Below are positions 24,601 to 31,743 of a stretch of DNA of 63,107 nucleotides, in pieces. The notes under the pieces were generated by a model. The model did no database searches. It was given only the letters and a program-made list of their open reading frames with translations, and was not told the origin of the DNA. The stretch covers positions 1-63,107 of the forward strand of contig CAMHQC010000011.1 in NCBI GenBank assembly GCA_946187325.1, written 5' to 3'. Each line of letters starts with the position of its first letter. Position 1 is the stretch's first letter. The position numbers and the translations under genes are program-made. This DNA comes from an uncultured Clostridia bacterium. GTDB taxonomy: Bacteria > Bacillota > Clostridia > Oscillospirales > Acutalibacteraceae.

Positions 24601-27175
24601 GGGCGTTAATGACAGTAGATGGAGTAGTAAGAATATAAGAACCACAGCTACCGCGCACACAATGGGAGAGGTTATTTCTAACGACGGCGACGCGATAATG
24701 GCGTTTGCTAAACTTATTATTCAAAGCGGATATCCAACACAGTTAAAAACAGATTTAGGCAATGTGCTTTATGACGCTAAAGATAGCGAGAATAATTCAA
24801 CATTTATGAATGCGCTAATCGGTAAGGCGGTAAATTTATATAACAATAATGATTTGATTGCGGACAACGGTAAGTTTATTAATCAAACAAGCAGTTCAGC
24901 CTATATGGGCGAGTGGGGAATGGCCGGTGTAGCTTACAATCTTAGTTTGATAGGAAAATTTTACAATACCGAATCGAGTTATAAAGCAATTTATTCAAGC
25001 AGCGCTACAGCAGGAGGTAGCGCAAATCGAACAGGTAGTTATCTGTTTCCACAACTTTTGGGTTCGACAAAAAGCAAAATGGGTGCGTCTAATTTCTCTT
25101 TGTCAAGAACAGTTAACGGAGTAGATAACGCTTACACTAATCTTTTGCTTGATTATTTAGAAGGAAATCATAATAGAATAAGTACAACTGTTTTCCCTGA
25201 TTCATCTGCCGACTATATCGTTAATAAATACAATTATAAATTCCACATAATGCTATATGTTAACGATACTATAGGCTGGGTCGCTGTTGATGAGGCACAA
25301 TCGCTTAATAAAGGCGAAATCTGGGTATGGGCTTCACACGGCGTAGCAGCCGGCAACGGTACAAACCAGAGTAATATATTTAAGTTGTCTGCGGTTTCTG
25401 ATACATTTGAAAAAGCAGCAGCATTTAAATTTTCAGATTCATATACTCACTTTGGCTCGGACGCGGCAGAGTTTACAACAAGCAACGCCGTTCTTCAAGG
25501 CTCTTATTCGTACTTAGGTCAGGACTACGGTCCTTATTCCTCTGTTATGTATGTTCCTCACGGAGCTACAGTTAATGTAACACGTACAGGAATAAGCGAA
25601 CATTATACACCGTCCGATTCGGAAACCTACGGAGCCTGGAACTCGGCGGGCGGTACAGTTACTCCTGTAAGTTATTCTAAAACCAATATAGTTTATGATA
25701 CCGATTATCAAGGCGCGGCATCTGCTCGTCATACCTACGATGTACAGTATGTAGTAAAAGCCGTCCCCCAAGTTCATGTTAAATTCGTCAGCGGTGAACA
25801 CGGTATAATCAATGCAACATCAGCTCCGATAAACGGAATTGTGGATGTTTATCAAGGCGATACAGTTAGTTTCACCGTAACTCCCGAAGCTAATTACGAA
25901 GTCGATACGCTGAAGATTATTAAAACAGATATGAACTTCGGAGTTCTTAGTCCGCCTGTTGAGGAAGGTCTCGATACTAACGAAACCTCAGTTACATTCG
26001 ACGCTGATCGTACAGGCGGAGAGGAGAGCTGGTTTATCATTCAGGCGGAATTCAAAGGCCGCGGTCTGAGGATTACTTATAACTATAAAGAGTACGATCC
26101 CTCTAAATCGGGAACTTACGAGTATATCAAGGGAGATACCTTTGACGAATATCTGACCGATAAAACATATAGGGTATCGCTCGACAGCTACAACGCGGAT
26201 GACGCTAACGCTATAAACACTCAGGTAGCGGCTCACGCTCCTGTGCTTCAAAATGTTTACTTTAATTACACGCTTGATCTGGAAACGATTTCCTCGAATA
26301 CCGAAGATTCGGTACATACAGCCGAAGTTACCATGACTCCGATTGAAAAGTCGTACACAATAAGTGTTAACGGTAAGCAAATAGACGGCGTGTTCCACTA
26401 TCAAGAGGAGGTCGATTTACAGGCTTCTGATTTTGATGAGGATGCCGAGGATGTCGTTTGGAGAAGCGGCGCTGAAAGCGGTAAATCGGGTTCGGCGGTT
26501 GTATGTTATGATACTATATATTCGTTCAGAGTTACAAACGATTTAAACCTCACGGTTGGCGATAATCTTACCTCGCGTAATTCTGTTGACGGAACTTCCG
26601 CTATCGTTCCGGGCTATACTGAACTCAAGAGAGTAAATAATGTCGAAAAATGCTTTCAGAATTTCTACGTTCAGGACTTTTTCGACAAGGAAGCTCCGAG
26701 AGTTTACGACGATTCGGGTAACGAAATCGAGGACGCGGAAAATATTACGTTCCTCGGTGCAGGCGTGCTTTTCTACTCTTACGATACTGACGCCAATAAA
26801 CCGAAAAAGACGGCGTTTGACGGCGTAGAGCCTACGCGTGAAACCGTAAATTCAGTCCTCGAAAATAACAAGAACGCTTTCTTAACCGAGGCTACAGGCC
26901 AGGGCAGCAGCTTTAAGAACAGTAACCTAAACTACAGCTACATTAAAGCTTCTACCGATAACGGAAATAAACTTCGTTATTCTCCCGTAACTAATTCATA
27001 TAACTATTTCTTCTCGGCAGCGGTTACAAACGACCGTACCCCCGAGGAACAGAAGTATGTATTTAGGGTGTACTCATTCTATGTATGCTCCTATACTTTA
27101 AACGGAAACACCTATGTAACCCCTGTGTTGAGCGACCATTACGCTCAGGCAAAGGTTTACAGCATTTCTGAATAA
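21602..27175 (+). CDS. Giant secreted protein with four C39-like pseudoenzyme modules
   Basis: This 1857-residue exported protein has a signal peptide (1-29) ending near AALDTN. C39-like modules begin at about 36 (DYRTWSHHDSRW), 220 (DYRKWELNNTNW), 576 (DWRRWARDDERW) and 994 (DFRAWGVNDSRW). In the canonical family a catalytic Cys sits in a GC[AL]xT motif. Here module 1 reads GGAPTTAITKL, so Gly replaces Cys, and the others lack Cys too. The His strand reads GWVAVD or similar without His. Beta-rich repeats lie between modules. Module 4 has an AT-richer insertion of about 100 residues. The last about 370 residues match the end of the 2892-residue protein and finish in the same AKVYSxSE. Start: ATG at 21602, seven bases after GGAGG; upstream ATGs fit poorly. 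Probably a binding or scaffold protein; no anchor is visible. Confidence 0.75.
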   Translation: MKYIRRSLSVLLTISILLTMMITTAVQSAALDTNDDYRTWSHHDSRWSGTTMGSSTLGNGGAPTTAITKLAIQAGLRDAHDFNVGDMSTLLSANNGYSGSAIVWSAPTKASLNLFSSYNVLKQSSDSTPSFNSASNYSTLIGYINQGYHLIIQVVNSSGTSNYVAVDEKLTLASGSVVYIMDCLSNAANNTNIALAKRYSTFTRVIGYKGEASQSSTVNSDYRKWELNNTNWASTALGSSTMNNSNVGGGDLVLASTKLAIQAGLWSENTQSGNNSVNRAVSAIHNYTSGGVVGNWEDIKTAFGFQSYNNALKGSSENLTATMDTSLSANVTDIINYLNEGYYLVIRVNSSVGWVAVDTDKTLSTGEIYIMRSTPDASKNAEIKLSDYYDKINRVAGFKVEGVQVNFSGKADFTAEYTKEGNTSSFKSGGFVPDGAVVTITAEPKQGYTAANNWTISGDYSGTSTEDTFTFTADRNTSATVNIEYTPSPKNYNITYNYGTNAASFTYTTIPGGAATGAAVNMEISPKTDGSFVYELKIAVKDSDNNEIPVTHNGTHYSFTMPASDVTVTFTGENVSDWRRWARDDERWRDKAMTSNGHTVQSDGAVMISLAKLAVQAGLHTPTTSSTQGWDVNDVVDALKAEGKIQDSNARLVFDNTSATALGFTSLNKFKDTNTTSSTRGDIKNGYGDTIVAQLKQGYHQIIRLHRDGSTYTNENSEWFVIDEEKTLFAVGATTTNIPLSSIYIFRATADANKNANYTLQDLYDATGGDSNGGYRYVWRNYAYLGGTTPARKINFTIKTNGNPITDEHKGSVSAEYIIDGESTSFVSGDYVPANLSFEPDRTKIKLKYNADPGYFAFENWTTPHTSPTTTLEGTETANPKQFTVAPSDFRTIETTVANISCNITPEEYHIYYDDDTENFSYSNKTSVAGYNTDAVFTINPASGYTVDESSIVFKDADDNVISGLTAAKSNRTYTFKMPAQDVYISAAATTQTYDDFRAWGVNDSRWSSKNIRTTATAHTMGEVISNDGDAIMAFAKLIIQSGYPTQLKTDLGNVLYDAKDSENNSTFMNALIGKAVNLYNNNDLIADNGKFINQTSSSAYMGEWGMAGVAYNLSLIGKFYNTESSYKAIYSSSATAGGSANRTGSYLFPQLLGSTKSKMGASNFSLSRTVNGVDNAYTNLLLDYLEGNHNRISTTVFPDSSADYIVNKYNYKFHIMLYVNDTIGWVAVDEAQSLNKGEIWVWASHGVAAGNGTNQSNIFKLSAVSDTFEKAAAFKFSDSYTHFGSDAAEFTTSNAVLQGSYSYLGQDYGPYSSVMYVPHGATVNVTRTGISEHYTPSDSETYGAWNSAGGTVTPVSYSKTNIVYDTDYQGAASARHTYDVQYVVKAVPQVHVKFVSGEHGIINATSAPINGIVDVYQGDTVSFTVTPEANYEVDTLKIIKTDMNFGVLSPPVEEGLDTNETSVTFDADRTGGEESWFIIQAEFKGRGLRITYNYKEYDPSKSGTYEYIKGDTFDEYLTDKTYRVSLDSYNADDANAINTQVAAHAPVLQNVYFNYTLDLETISSNTEDSVHTAEVTMTPIEKSYTISVNGKQIDGVFHYQEEVDLQASDFDEDAEDVVWRSGAESGKSGSAVVCYDTIYSFRVTNDLNLTVGDNLTSRNSVDGTSAIVPGYTELKRVNNVEKCFQNFYVQDFFDKEAPRVYDDSGNEIEDAENITFLGAGVLFYSYDTDANKPKKTAFDGVEPTRETVNSVLENNKNAFLTEATGQGSSFKNSNLNYSYIKASTDNGNKLRYSPVTNSYNYFFSAAVTNDRTPEEQKYVFRVYSFYVCSYTLNGNTYVTPVLSDHYAQAKVYSISE

Positions 27176-27185
27176 TCTGACCACG

Positions 27186-27215
27186 AATTCCCGCGCGTTT
27201 TTACGTGCGGGAATT
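27186..27215 (+). terminator. Terminator of the giant secreted-protein operon
   Basis: AATTCCCGCGCG (27186-27197) pairs with CGTGCGGGAATT (27204-27215) with one G-U pair, followed by TGTTTTTCT. Confidence 0.85.
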
Positions 27216-27273
27216 TGTTTTTCTAAATATTACGGATATTAAAGTTTATTTGATAATTATATTGCGAAAGCGC

Positions 27274-27303
27274 TTGTACCTTAGGATGTTTTTATGATAT
27301 AAT
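27274..27303 (+). promoter_or_regulatory. Promoter of the two-component system
   Basis: TTGTAC (27274-27279), 18-base spacer, TATAAT (27298-27303) with an extended -10 TG at 27295-27296. The 5' untranslated region is about 55 bases. Confidence 0.65.
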
Positions 27304-27364
27304 TAGCAAAGAAAATGTCCGTTATGAAAGTTTACAGCGCAAACGGCAGAAAGGGAACTGACTT

Positions 27365-28651
27365 ATGGATATCCGCCAAACTGTATTTTTTTCCATAGAG
27401 ATGTGGGGCGCGTTTTTCAGCCTTATTGCCGCGCTTACAATCATTCTTACACGACATTTTGATAAGTCGGGCTCACGCAAGCTTATGCTCACTATGCTTT
27501 GCTCGGCGGCTCTTATGATATGCGACGCCGTTTCAATATGGTTTCGCGCGGAGGATTCGGATACGGCGCATTTTGTGGAAAGATGGTCTACTTTCGCCGT
27601 GTATTTTCTAAGTTTTCTTATTATTCCGCTATCTGCGCAATATGTTTCTCAGATAATATATAAGCGCTCGCACGGCTTTAAGCTTTACTGGGAATTTGTT
27701 GAATGGGGTATTTTTATTTTCGGCGCGGTTATGCTGATTATTAACGCGATTTATCCGTTTATTTTCTATATTGACGACGCCGGAAGATATGTACGATTAC
27801 CGCTTTTCTTCTGGCTGCCTGGATTTATCGGATTTATAGGTATTTTAACCACAATGGCGGTTGCGCTCGTATATAGTAAATATATGCTGAAAATCGAAAG
27901 AGCGGCGGTTGTGTCGTTTTTGACCTTGCCGTTAGTAGGTATTATAATCAAGCTCTTTAACCACGAAACGCCGTTCGTTACGATAGCTATCGTAATTTCG
28001 ATAATTATCCTGTTTATCTCCTATGAAGCGAGCTATGTTCAGTTTTTGGTTGAAAAAGAAAAGAAATTGAGCGAAGAAAAGCTGAAGCTTGTAAACCAAC
28101 AGATGAAACCGCATTTTATATTCAACACATTGACGCTCATCAGGTATCAGTGCCTTACCGCTCCTAACGAAGCAGCTCAAACGGTTACCGAGTTTTCGAA
28201 TTACCTGAGAGGTATTACCGACTACCTGACCGAGAACGATTGTATCGCGGTTGAGGAGGAGCTCGATATCGTAAAAAACTATTTGCGGATACAATCGAAA
28301 CGCTTCGGCGACGGAATAAAGCTGGAATACGATATCGAAGAAACGGATTTTGACGTACCGCCGTTTTCTATCCAAACTTTAGTAGAAAACGCGATACACC
28401 ACGGACTGAACAGCGGAAAAAGGGATAAAGGCGTTGTCAGAATATCCACGAAAAAAGACGGCAAAAATTATATCGTCACCGTTGAGGATAACGGTAAAGG
28501 CTTTGATACAAGCGGGCTTAGAAATACAGAAAAAAGCTCGGTCGGTATTATGAATACTAGAAACAGAGTGGAAATTATGTGTAAGGGCGGGCTTTTAATC
28601 GAAAGCGAACCCCAAAAAGGCACACGCGCCGTTATTGTAATCCCCGAATAA
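27365..28651 (+). CDS. LytS/YpdA-type membrane sensor histidine kinase
   Basis: The 428-residue protein has about seven hydrophobic helices in residues 10-225, a short coiled linker (KEKKLSEEKLKLVNQQ) and a His_kinase (PF06580-type) domain. The phosphorylated His is H250 in MKPHFIFNTL. The HATPase part follows with N-box VENAIHHGLN and G-box VEDNGKGFD. Kinases of this type sense signals at or in the membrane and pass phosphate to LytTR- or SARP-type regulators. The response regulator is encoded 15 bases downstream. The position between two large surface-protein operons makes those operons candidate targets (inference). Confidence 0.87.
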   Translation: MDIRQTVFFSIEMWGAFFSLIAALTIILTRHFDKSGSRKLMLTMLCSAALMICDAVSIWFRAEDSDTAHFVERWSTFAVYFLSFLIIPLSAQYVSQIIYKRSHGFKLYWEFVEWGIFIFGAVMLIINAIYPFIFYIDDAGRYVRLPLFFWLPGFIGFIGILTTMAVALVYSKYMLKIERAAVVSFLTLPLVGIIIKLFNHETPFVTIAIVISIIILFISYEASYVQFLVEKEKKLSEEKLKLVNQQMKPHFIFNTLTLIRYQCLTAPNEAAQTVTEFSNYLRGITDYLTENDCIAVEEELDIVKNYLRIQSKRFGDGIKLEYDIEETDFDVPPFSIQTLVENAIHHGLNSGKRDKGVVRISTKKDGKNYIVTVEDNGKGFDTSGLRNTEKSSVGIMNTRNRVEIMCKGGLLIESEPQKGTRAVIVIPE

Positions 28652-28666
28652 ACAGAGTTGGTGAAT

Positions 28667-29467
28667 ATGAATATACTTATAGCAGACGACGAAATGAATA
28701 TGCGTTACGATTTAAAATTCGCTGTTGAAAGAGTAGCGCCGTCGGAGGAAAACGAATTCTTTTTCGCTCAGGATTACGACAGCGCCTTAGAGCAGATTAA
28801 AAATAATAAAATTACAATCGCCTTTCTGGATATCAATATGCCCGGGAAAACAGGGCTTGAGCTTGCTCAGGCGATCAAAACCTACGATTCCGATATTAAT
28901 ATCATTATGGTTACGGCTCACAGACAGTACGCGCTGGACGCCTTGAGGCTTTATGTCAGCGCTTATCTGCTAAAGCCTGTTGACGATAACGAACTCAGAG
29001 AAGCTCTCGCTAATCTGCGGACGCCTGTCGAAAACCCGCAAGTCAATACAAAAAAATTAGATGTAAAATGCTTCGGAAATTTTGAGGTTTTTACAAACGG
29101 TAAAACAATCAGGTTTTCACGCCAAAAGGGAAAGGAGCTGTTCGCGTATCTTGTATGCCTGAGAGGAACTTCTGCCACAAGGGGAGAGATTTGCGCCAAT
29201 CTTTTTGAAAGCAGCGACGATAAGAAAAATCTTGAACACTTAAAAAAAGCGTTTCAGTCGCTTAAAAAAGACCTTTCAAAATATGATTTGGAAAATGTGC
29301 TGCAACACAGCCGTAACGCTTATTCGGTCAACACAGCTCTCATTAAGTGCGATTACTACGATTATCTGGAGCAAAAGCCCGATTCTCAAAACCTATACCG
29401 AGGCGAATTTCTCAACCAGTACAGTTGGGCTGAGACTTATATATATCATCTTGAAAACTACATATAA
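28667..29467 (+). CDS. Response regulator with receiver and SARP/OmpR-type winged-helix output
   Basis: The 266-residue protein has an N-terminal receiver domain (about 1-120): acidic pocket DDE near residue 8, phospho-acceptor D55 in FLDINMPG, and Lys in YLLKPVDD. The C-terminus is not LytTR, the usual partner output of LytS-type kinases. It is a winged helix of the transcriptional-activator or SARP kind (about 130-225): CFGNFEVFTNGKTIRFSRQK, KELFAYLVCLRG and the helix LKKAFQSLKKDL. The start chosen is ATG 28667; TTG and GTG codons at 28658-28663 are weaker. It pairs with the kinase before it and ends at a strong terminator. Confidence 0.82.
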   Translation: MNILIADDEMNMRYDLKFAVERVAPSEENEFFFAQDYDSALEQIKNNKITIAFLDINMPGKTGLELAQAIKTYDSDINIIMVTAHRQYALDALRLYVSAYLLKPVDDNELREALANLRTPVENPQVNTKKLDVKCFGNFEVFTNGKTIRFSRQKGKELFAYLVCLRGTSATRGEICANLFESSDDKKNLEHLKKAFQSLKKDLSKYDLENVLQHSRNAYSVNTALIKCDYYDYLEQKPDSQNLYRGEFLNQYSWAETYIYHLENYI

Positions 29468-29502
29468 AAACTGCCGTAAGTCGTTTGACCTACGGCAGTT
29501 TT
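29467..29502. terminator. Bidirectional terminator between response regulator and STAS gene
   Basis: AAAACTGCCGTA (29467-29478) pairs perfectly with TACGGCAGTTTT (29491-29502), with A- and T-rich flanks on both sides. It serves the plus-strand regulator gene and the minus-strand STAS gene that ends at 29516. Confidence 0.85.
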
Positions 29503-29515
29503 ATTATAGATAATA

Positions 29516-29812
29516 CTATTCGATTGTAAACACGTCTGTAAGACCTGTCATATCCAGGATATCGATAATTTCGTCGTTAACGTTGATAAGCTTCATATTT
29601 CCCTGCTTATTCATAATTTTTTGAGCGCTTAAAAGAACCCTTAAACCCGCGGACGAAAGATAATTCAGCTTTGCGAGATCAAATGTCAGCTCGGTAACTC
29701 CGCTGATGTTTGTATCGACAGCCTCTTTTAACTCGGGAGCTGTCGCGGTGTCAATTCTGCCGACAGGGCTGAGTGTTAATTCGGTCGCGTTTTTATTAAC
29801 TGTGATTTCCAT
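29516..29812 (-). CDS. STAS-domain anti-anti-sigma factor
   Basis: The 98-residue protein is a single STAS domain of the SpoIIAA/RsbV type. The phospho-acceptor region reads KLNYLSSAGLRVLLSAQ, where the Ser pair before AGLR is the usual kinase target. The start is the ATG at 29812 with AGGAG upstream. It is transcribed after the SpoIIE-type phosphatase gene with an 83-base gap, so the phosphatase should dephosphorylate and activate it. The antagonist kinase (RsbW/SpoIIAB type) and the sigma factor expected in a complete partner switch are not in this window. Confidence 0.9.
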   Translation of the reverse strand: MEITVNKNATELTLSPVGRIDTATAPELKEAVDTNISGVTELTFDLAKLNYLSSAGLRVLLSAQKIMNKQGNMKLINVNDEIIDILDMTGLTDVFTIE

Positions 29813-29895
29813 ATAGTTTTCTCCTTATGTTTAATTTTAATTTTATGCTTGATAAATGTACGCTCGGCGTACAAATTGCGGCTGATAAAATAGGA

Positions 29896-31548
29896 TTATT
29901 CCTCGTTATCTCCGTTATACTCGATGCACAGCATCGTTAAATCGTCGAACTGCGGAGCGTCGCCGACAAATTCATCGACAGCTTTGTTTACCGCCTCGAG
30001 TACATCCTTAGGAGTTTTATTCTCGGCAGTTCGTAAAGCCTCAATCATACGGTCGGTGCCGAACAGTTCCTCGTCAGCGTTGGTAGCTTCGGCAACTCCG
30101 TCGGTATAAAGAAACAGCTTCGAGCCCTTAGAGAGCTTGAGCTCGTATTCTTTAAAAGGAACACCGTCCATATAACCGATCATCATTCCGTGTTTATCCT
30201 TAAACAGCTCAAAATGTCCGTCAGCCTGCTTAACCGCGGGCTTTTCGTGACCCGCGTTAGACGCGGTCAGTATACCTGATTTAAGATCCAGTACACCCAG
30301 CCATACCGTAACGAACATTTCCTCGGGATTGTTTTCGCAAATTTGACGGTTAACTTCCTCGAGCGCCGCTTTTGGATTTTGCTTCATCAGAGTGTAGCTC
30401 TTTAACAGGATTTTGGAATACATCATAAACAGCGCCGCGGGAACACCCTTGCCCGAAACATCCGCCATAACGATTCCCAGCCTGTTTTCGTCAATCATAA
30501 AGAAGTCGTAGAAATCTCCGCCGACTTCCTTAGCGGGAGTCATCGAAGCGTAAATATCGAAGTCGTTCCTGTCGGGGAAAGCGGGGAATTTATCGGGCAA
30601 CATACCCGCCTGAATGTTGGTCGCGAGGTTCAGCTCAGTGTCGATACGCTCTTTTTCGGCGGTGATTTTAGTATTCTCGTCAATATAGCCGATTAAGTCC
30701 TTATTCATATCCTCAAACGTAACGGCGAGCTCCTCAATCTCGTCGCTTGTATGGATATCGGTCTTAACCGCCTGACCGCTTTTAACGCTTTCTTTCATCT
30801 TTCGGACTGCTTTAGTCAGCTTGGCTACAGGCTTAATAATCCGCTTTCGGATAGAGAAGAAGAAGATTATCACGGAAACCAGCATAACGCCGAGCGAAAC
30901 GCATACCAATCTGATAATATCCTGCGAGCTTGTTTTTACAAAAAAGGCTACGGAATAGCTCGCTGAAAGAACAGCGGCGGGTTTTCCGTCCTTATCGAGT
31001 ACAGGCATATAATACGTCATAATATCCACACCTTTTTTTACGTCGTCGGTGTAGAGATTTTTTCTCGGCGATTTTTCGTAGTCTAACTCGCTTTTTAGAG
31101 ATACGTTAAGCGCTTTCATTATATATTTCTTTTCGCTTCCGTAATATGAAGCTTCCTTGCCCAAGGACTGTCCCGGTTTTTTATCGTCGGTAGACATAAT
31201 ATAGGTGATATGATCCTCGTGCGGAACAAAAAGATCGCAACAATGCAAATCGTAATTACTGGTGATTGTTTTAAGGTTTTCCAGCAGGGTTTCGTAGTCG
31301 AGATCCGTTTTTTTTGTTTTAAGATATTTTACAACGCTTCCTCTGTTGTCTGTAATAATCCTTGACGACGCGACTTTCGAACCCGTAAGCGACGCTTCGT
31401 AGGTGTAATCGCGTAACGTTTCCGCCATTTCGGCTCTGGTATTGATGCCGATTATCGTGGCTGCGATAAATGATACAATGATAACTATAATAAAAAGCTG
31501 CGTCATCGTTTTGAACGCCAGTCTTTTTGTAAATTTAGTTTTATTCAT
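29896..31548 (-). CDS. Membrane sensor SpoIIE-type PP2C phosphatase with HAMP
   Basis: The 550-residue protein has an N-terminal membrane helix (about 15-38), an extracellular sensor of about 150 residues that looks Cache-like, a second helix (about 208-228) and a HAMP domain (about 230-285). A coiled linker and a PPM/SpoIIE phosphatase (about 320-545) follow. Metal-binding motifs are visible: GGDFYDF, MADVSGKGVPAALFM, SNAGHEKP and DDLTMLCIE. It is an RsbU/RsbP-like input protein that should switch on the STAS protein encoded next. The gene is divergent from the surface-protein operon at 31744 and shares its 195-base upstream region, which suggests shared regulation. Confidence 0.9.
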   Translation of the reverse strand: MNKTKFTKRLAFKTMTQLFIIVIIVSFIAATIIGINTRAEMAETLRDYTYEASLTGSKVASSRIITDNRGSVVKYLKTKKTDLDYETLLENLKTITSNYDLHCCDLFVPHEDHITYIMSTDDKKPGQSLGKEASYYGSEKKYIMKALNVSLKSELDYEKSPRKNLYTDDVKKGVDIMTYYMPVLDKDGKPAAVLSASYSVAFFVKTSSQDIIRLVCVSLGVMLVSVIIFFFSIRKRIIKPVAKLTKAVRKMKESVKSGQAVKTDIHTSDEIEELAVTFEDMNKDLIGYIDENTKITAEKERIDTELNLATNIQAGMLPDKFPAFPDRNDFDIYASMTPAKEVGGDFYDFFMIDENRLGIVMADVSGKGVPAALFMMYSKILLKSYTLMKQNPKAALEEVNRQICENNPEEMFVTVWLGVLDLKSGILTASNAGHEKPAVKQADGHFELFKDKHGMMIGYMDGVPFKEYELKLSKGSKLFLYTDGVAEATNADEELFGTDRMIEALRTAENKTPKDVLEAVNKAVDEFVGDAPQFDDLTMLCIEYNGDNEE

Positions 31549-31655
31549 AATAATTACCGTCCTTTTTAGCGGTATTAAAGCTCAACTACAGCCATTATAC
31601 AATATAAAAAGCAACAAAACAATAAAATTTTTTAAAATTTTTCGAAAAACCTCGA

Positions 31656-31691
31656 TTTGTCCCCCTTTTGTCCCCCAAAGTGTGTTATACT
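31656..31691 (+). promoter_or_regulatory. 11-bp-phased direct repeat plus -10 box upstream of the surface operon
   Basis: TTTGTCCCCC occurs at 31656-31665 and again at 31667-31676, one helical turn apart. TATACT follows at 31686-31691, and the transcript would begin about 45 bases before the ATG. There is no -35 hexamer at 17 bases. The repeat occupies that place, which fits an activator-dependent promoter, for example bound by the neighbouring response regulator (inference). Confidence 0.55.
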
Positions 31692-31743
31692 GTTATCAAA
31701 GTCATCTATTGTGACAAAAATTATATAGGGGGAAGCTATAATT

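Noticed and set aside
11279..27175. LPxTG sortase signals at the ends of the giant secreted proteins
   Set aside because: Neither protein has LPxTG, a terminal helix or a basic tail. No sortase gene is present in the window.
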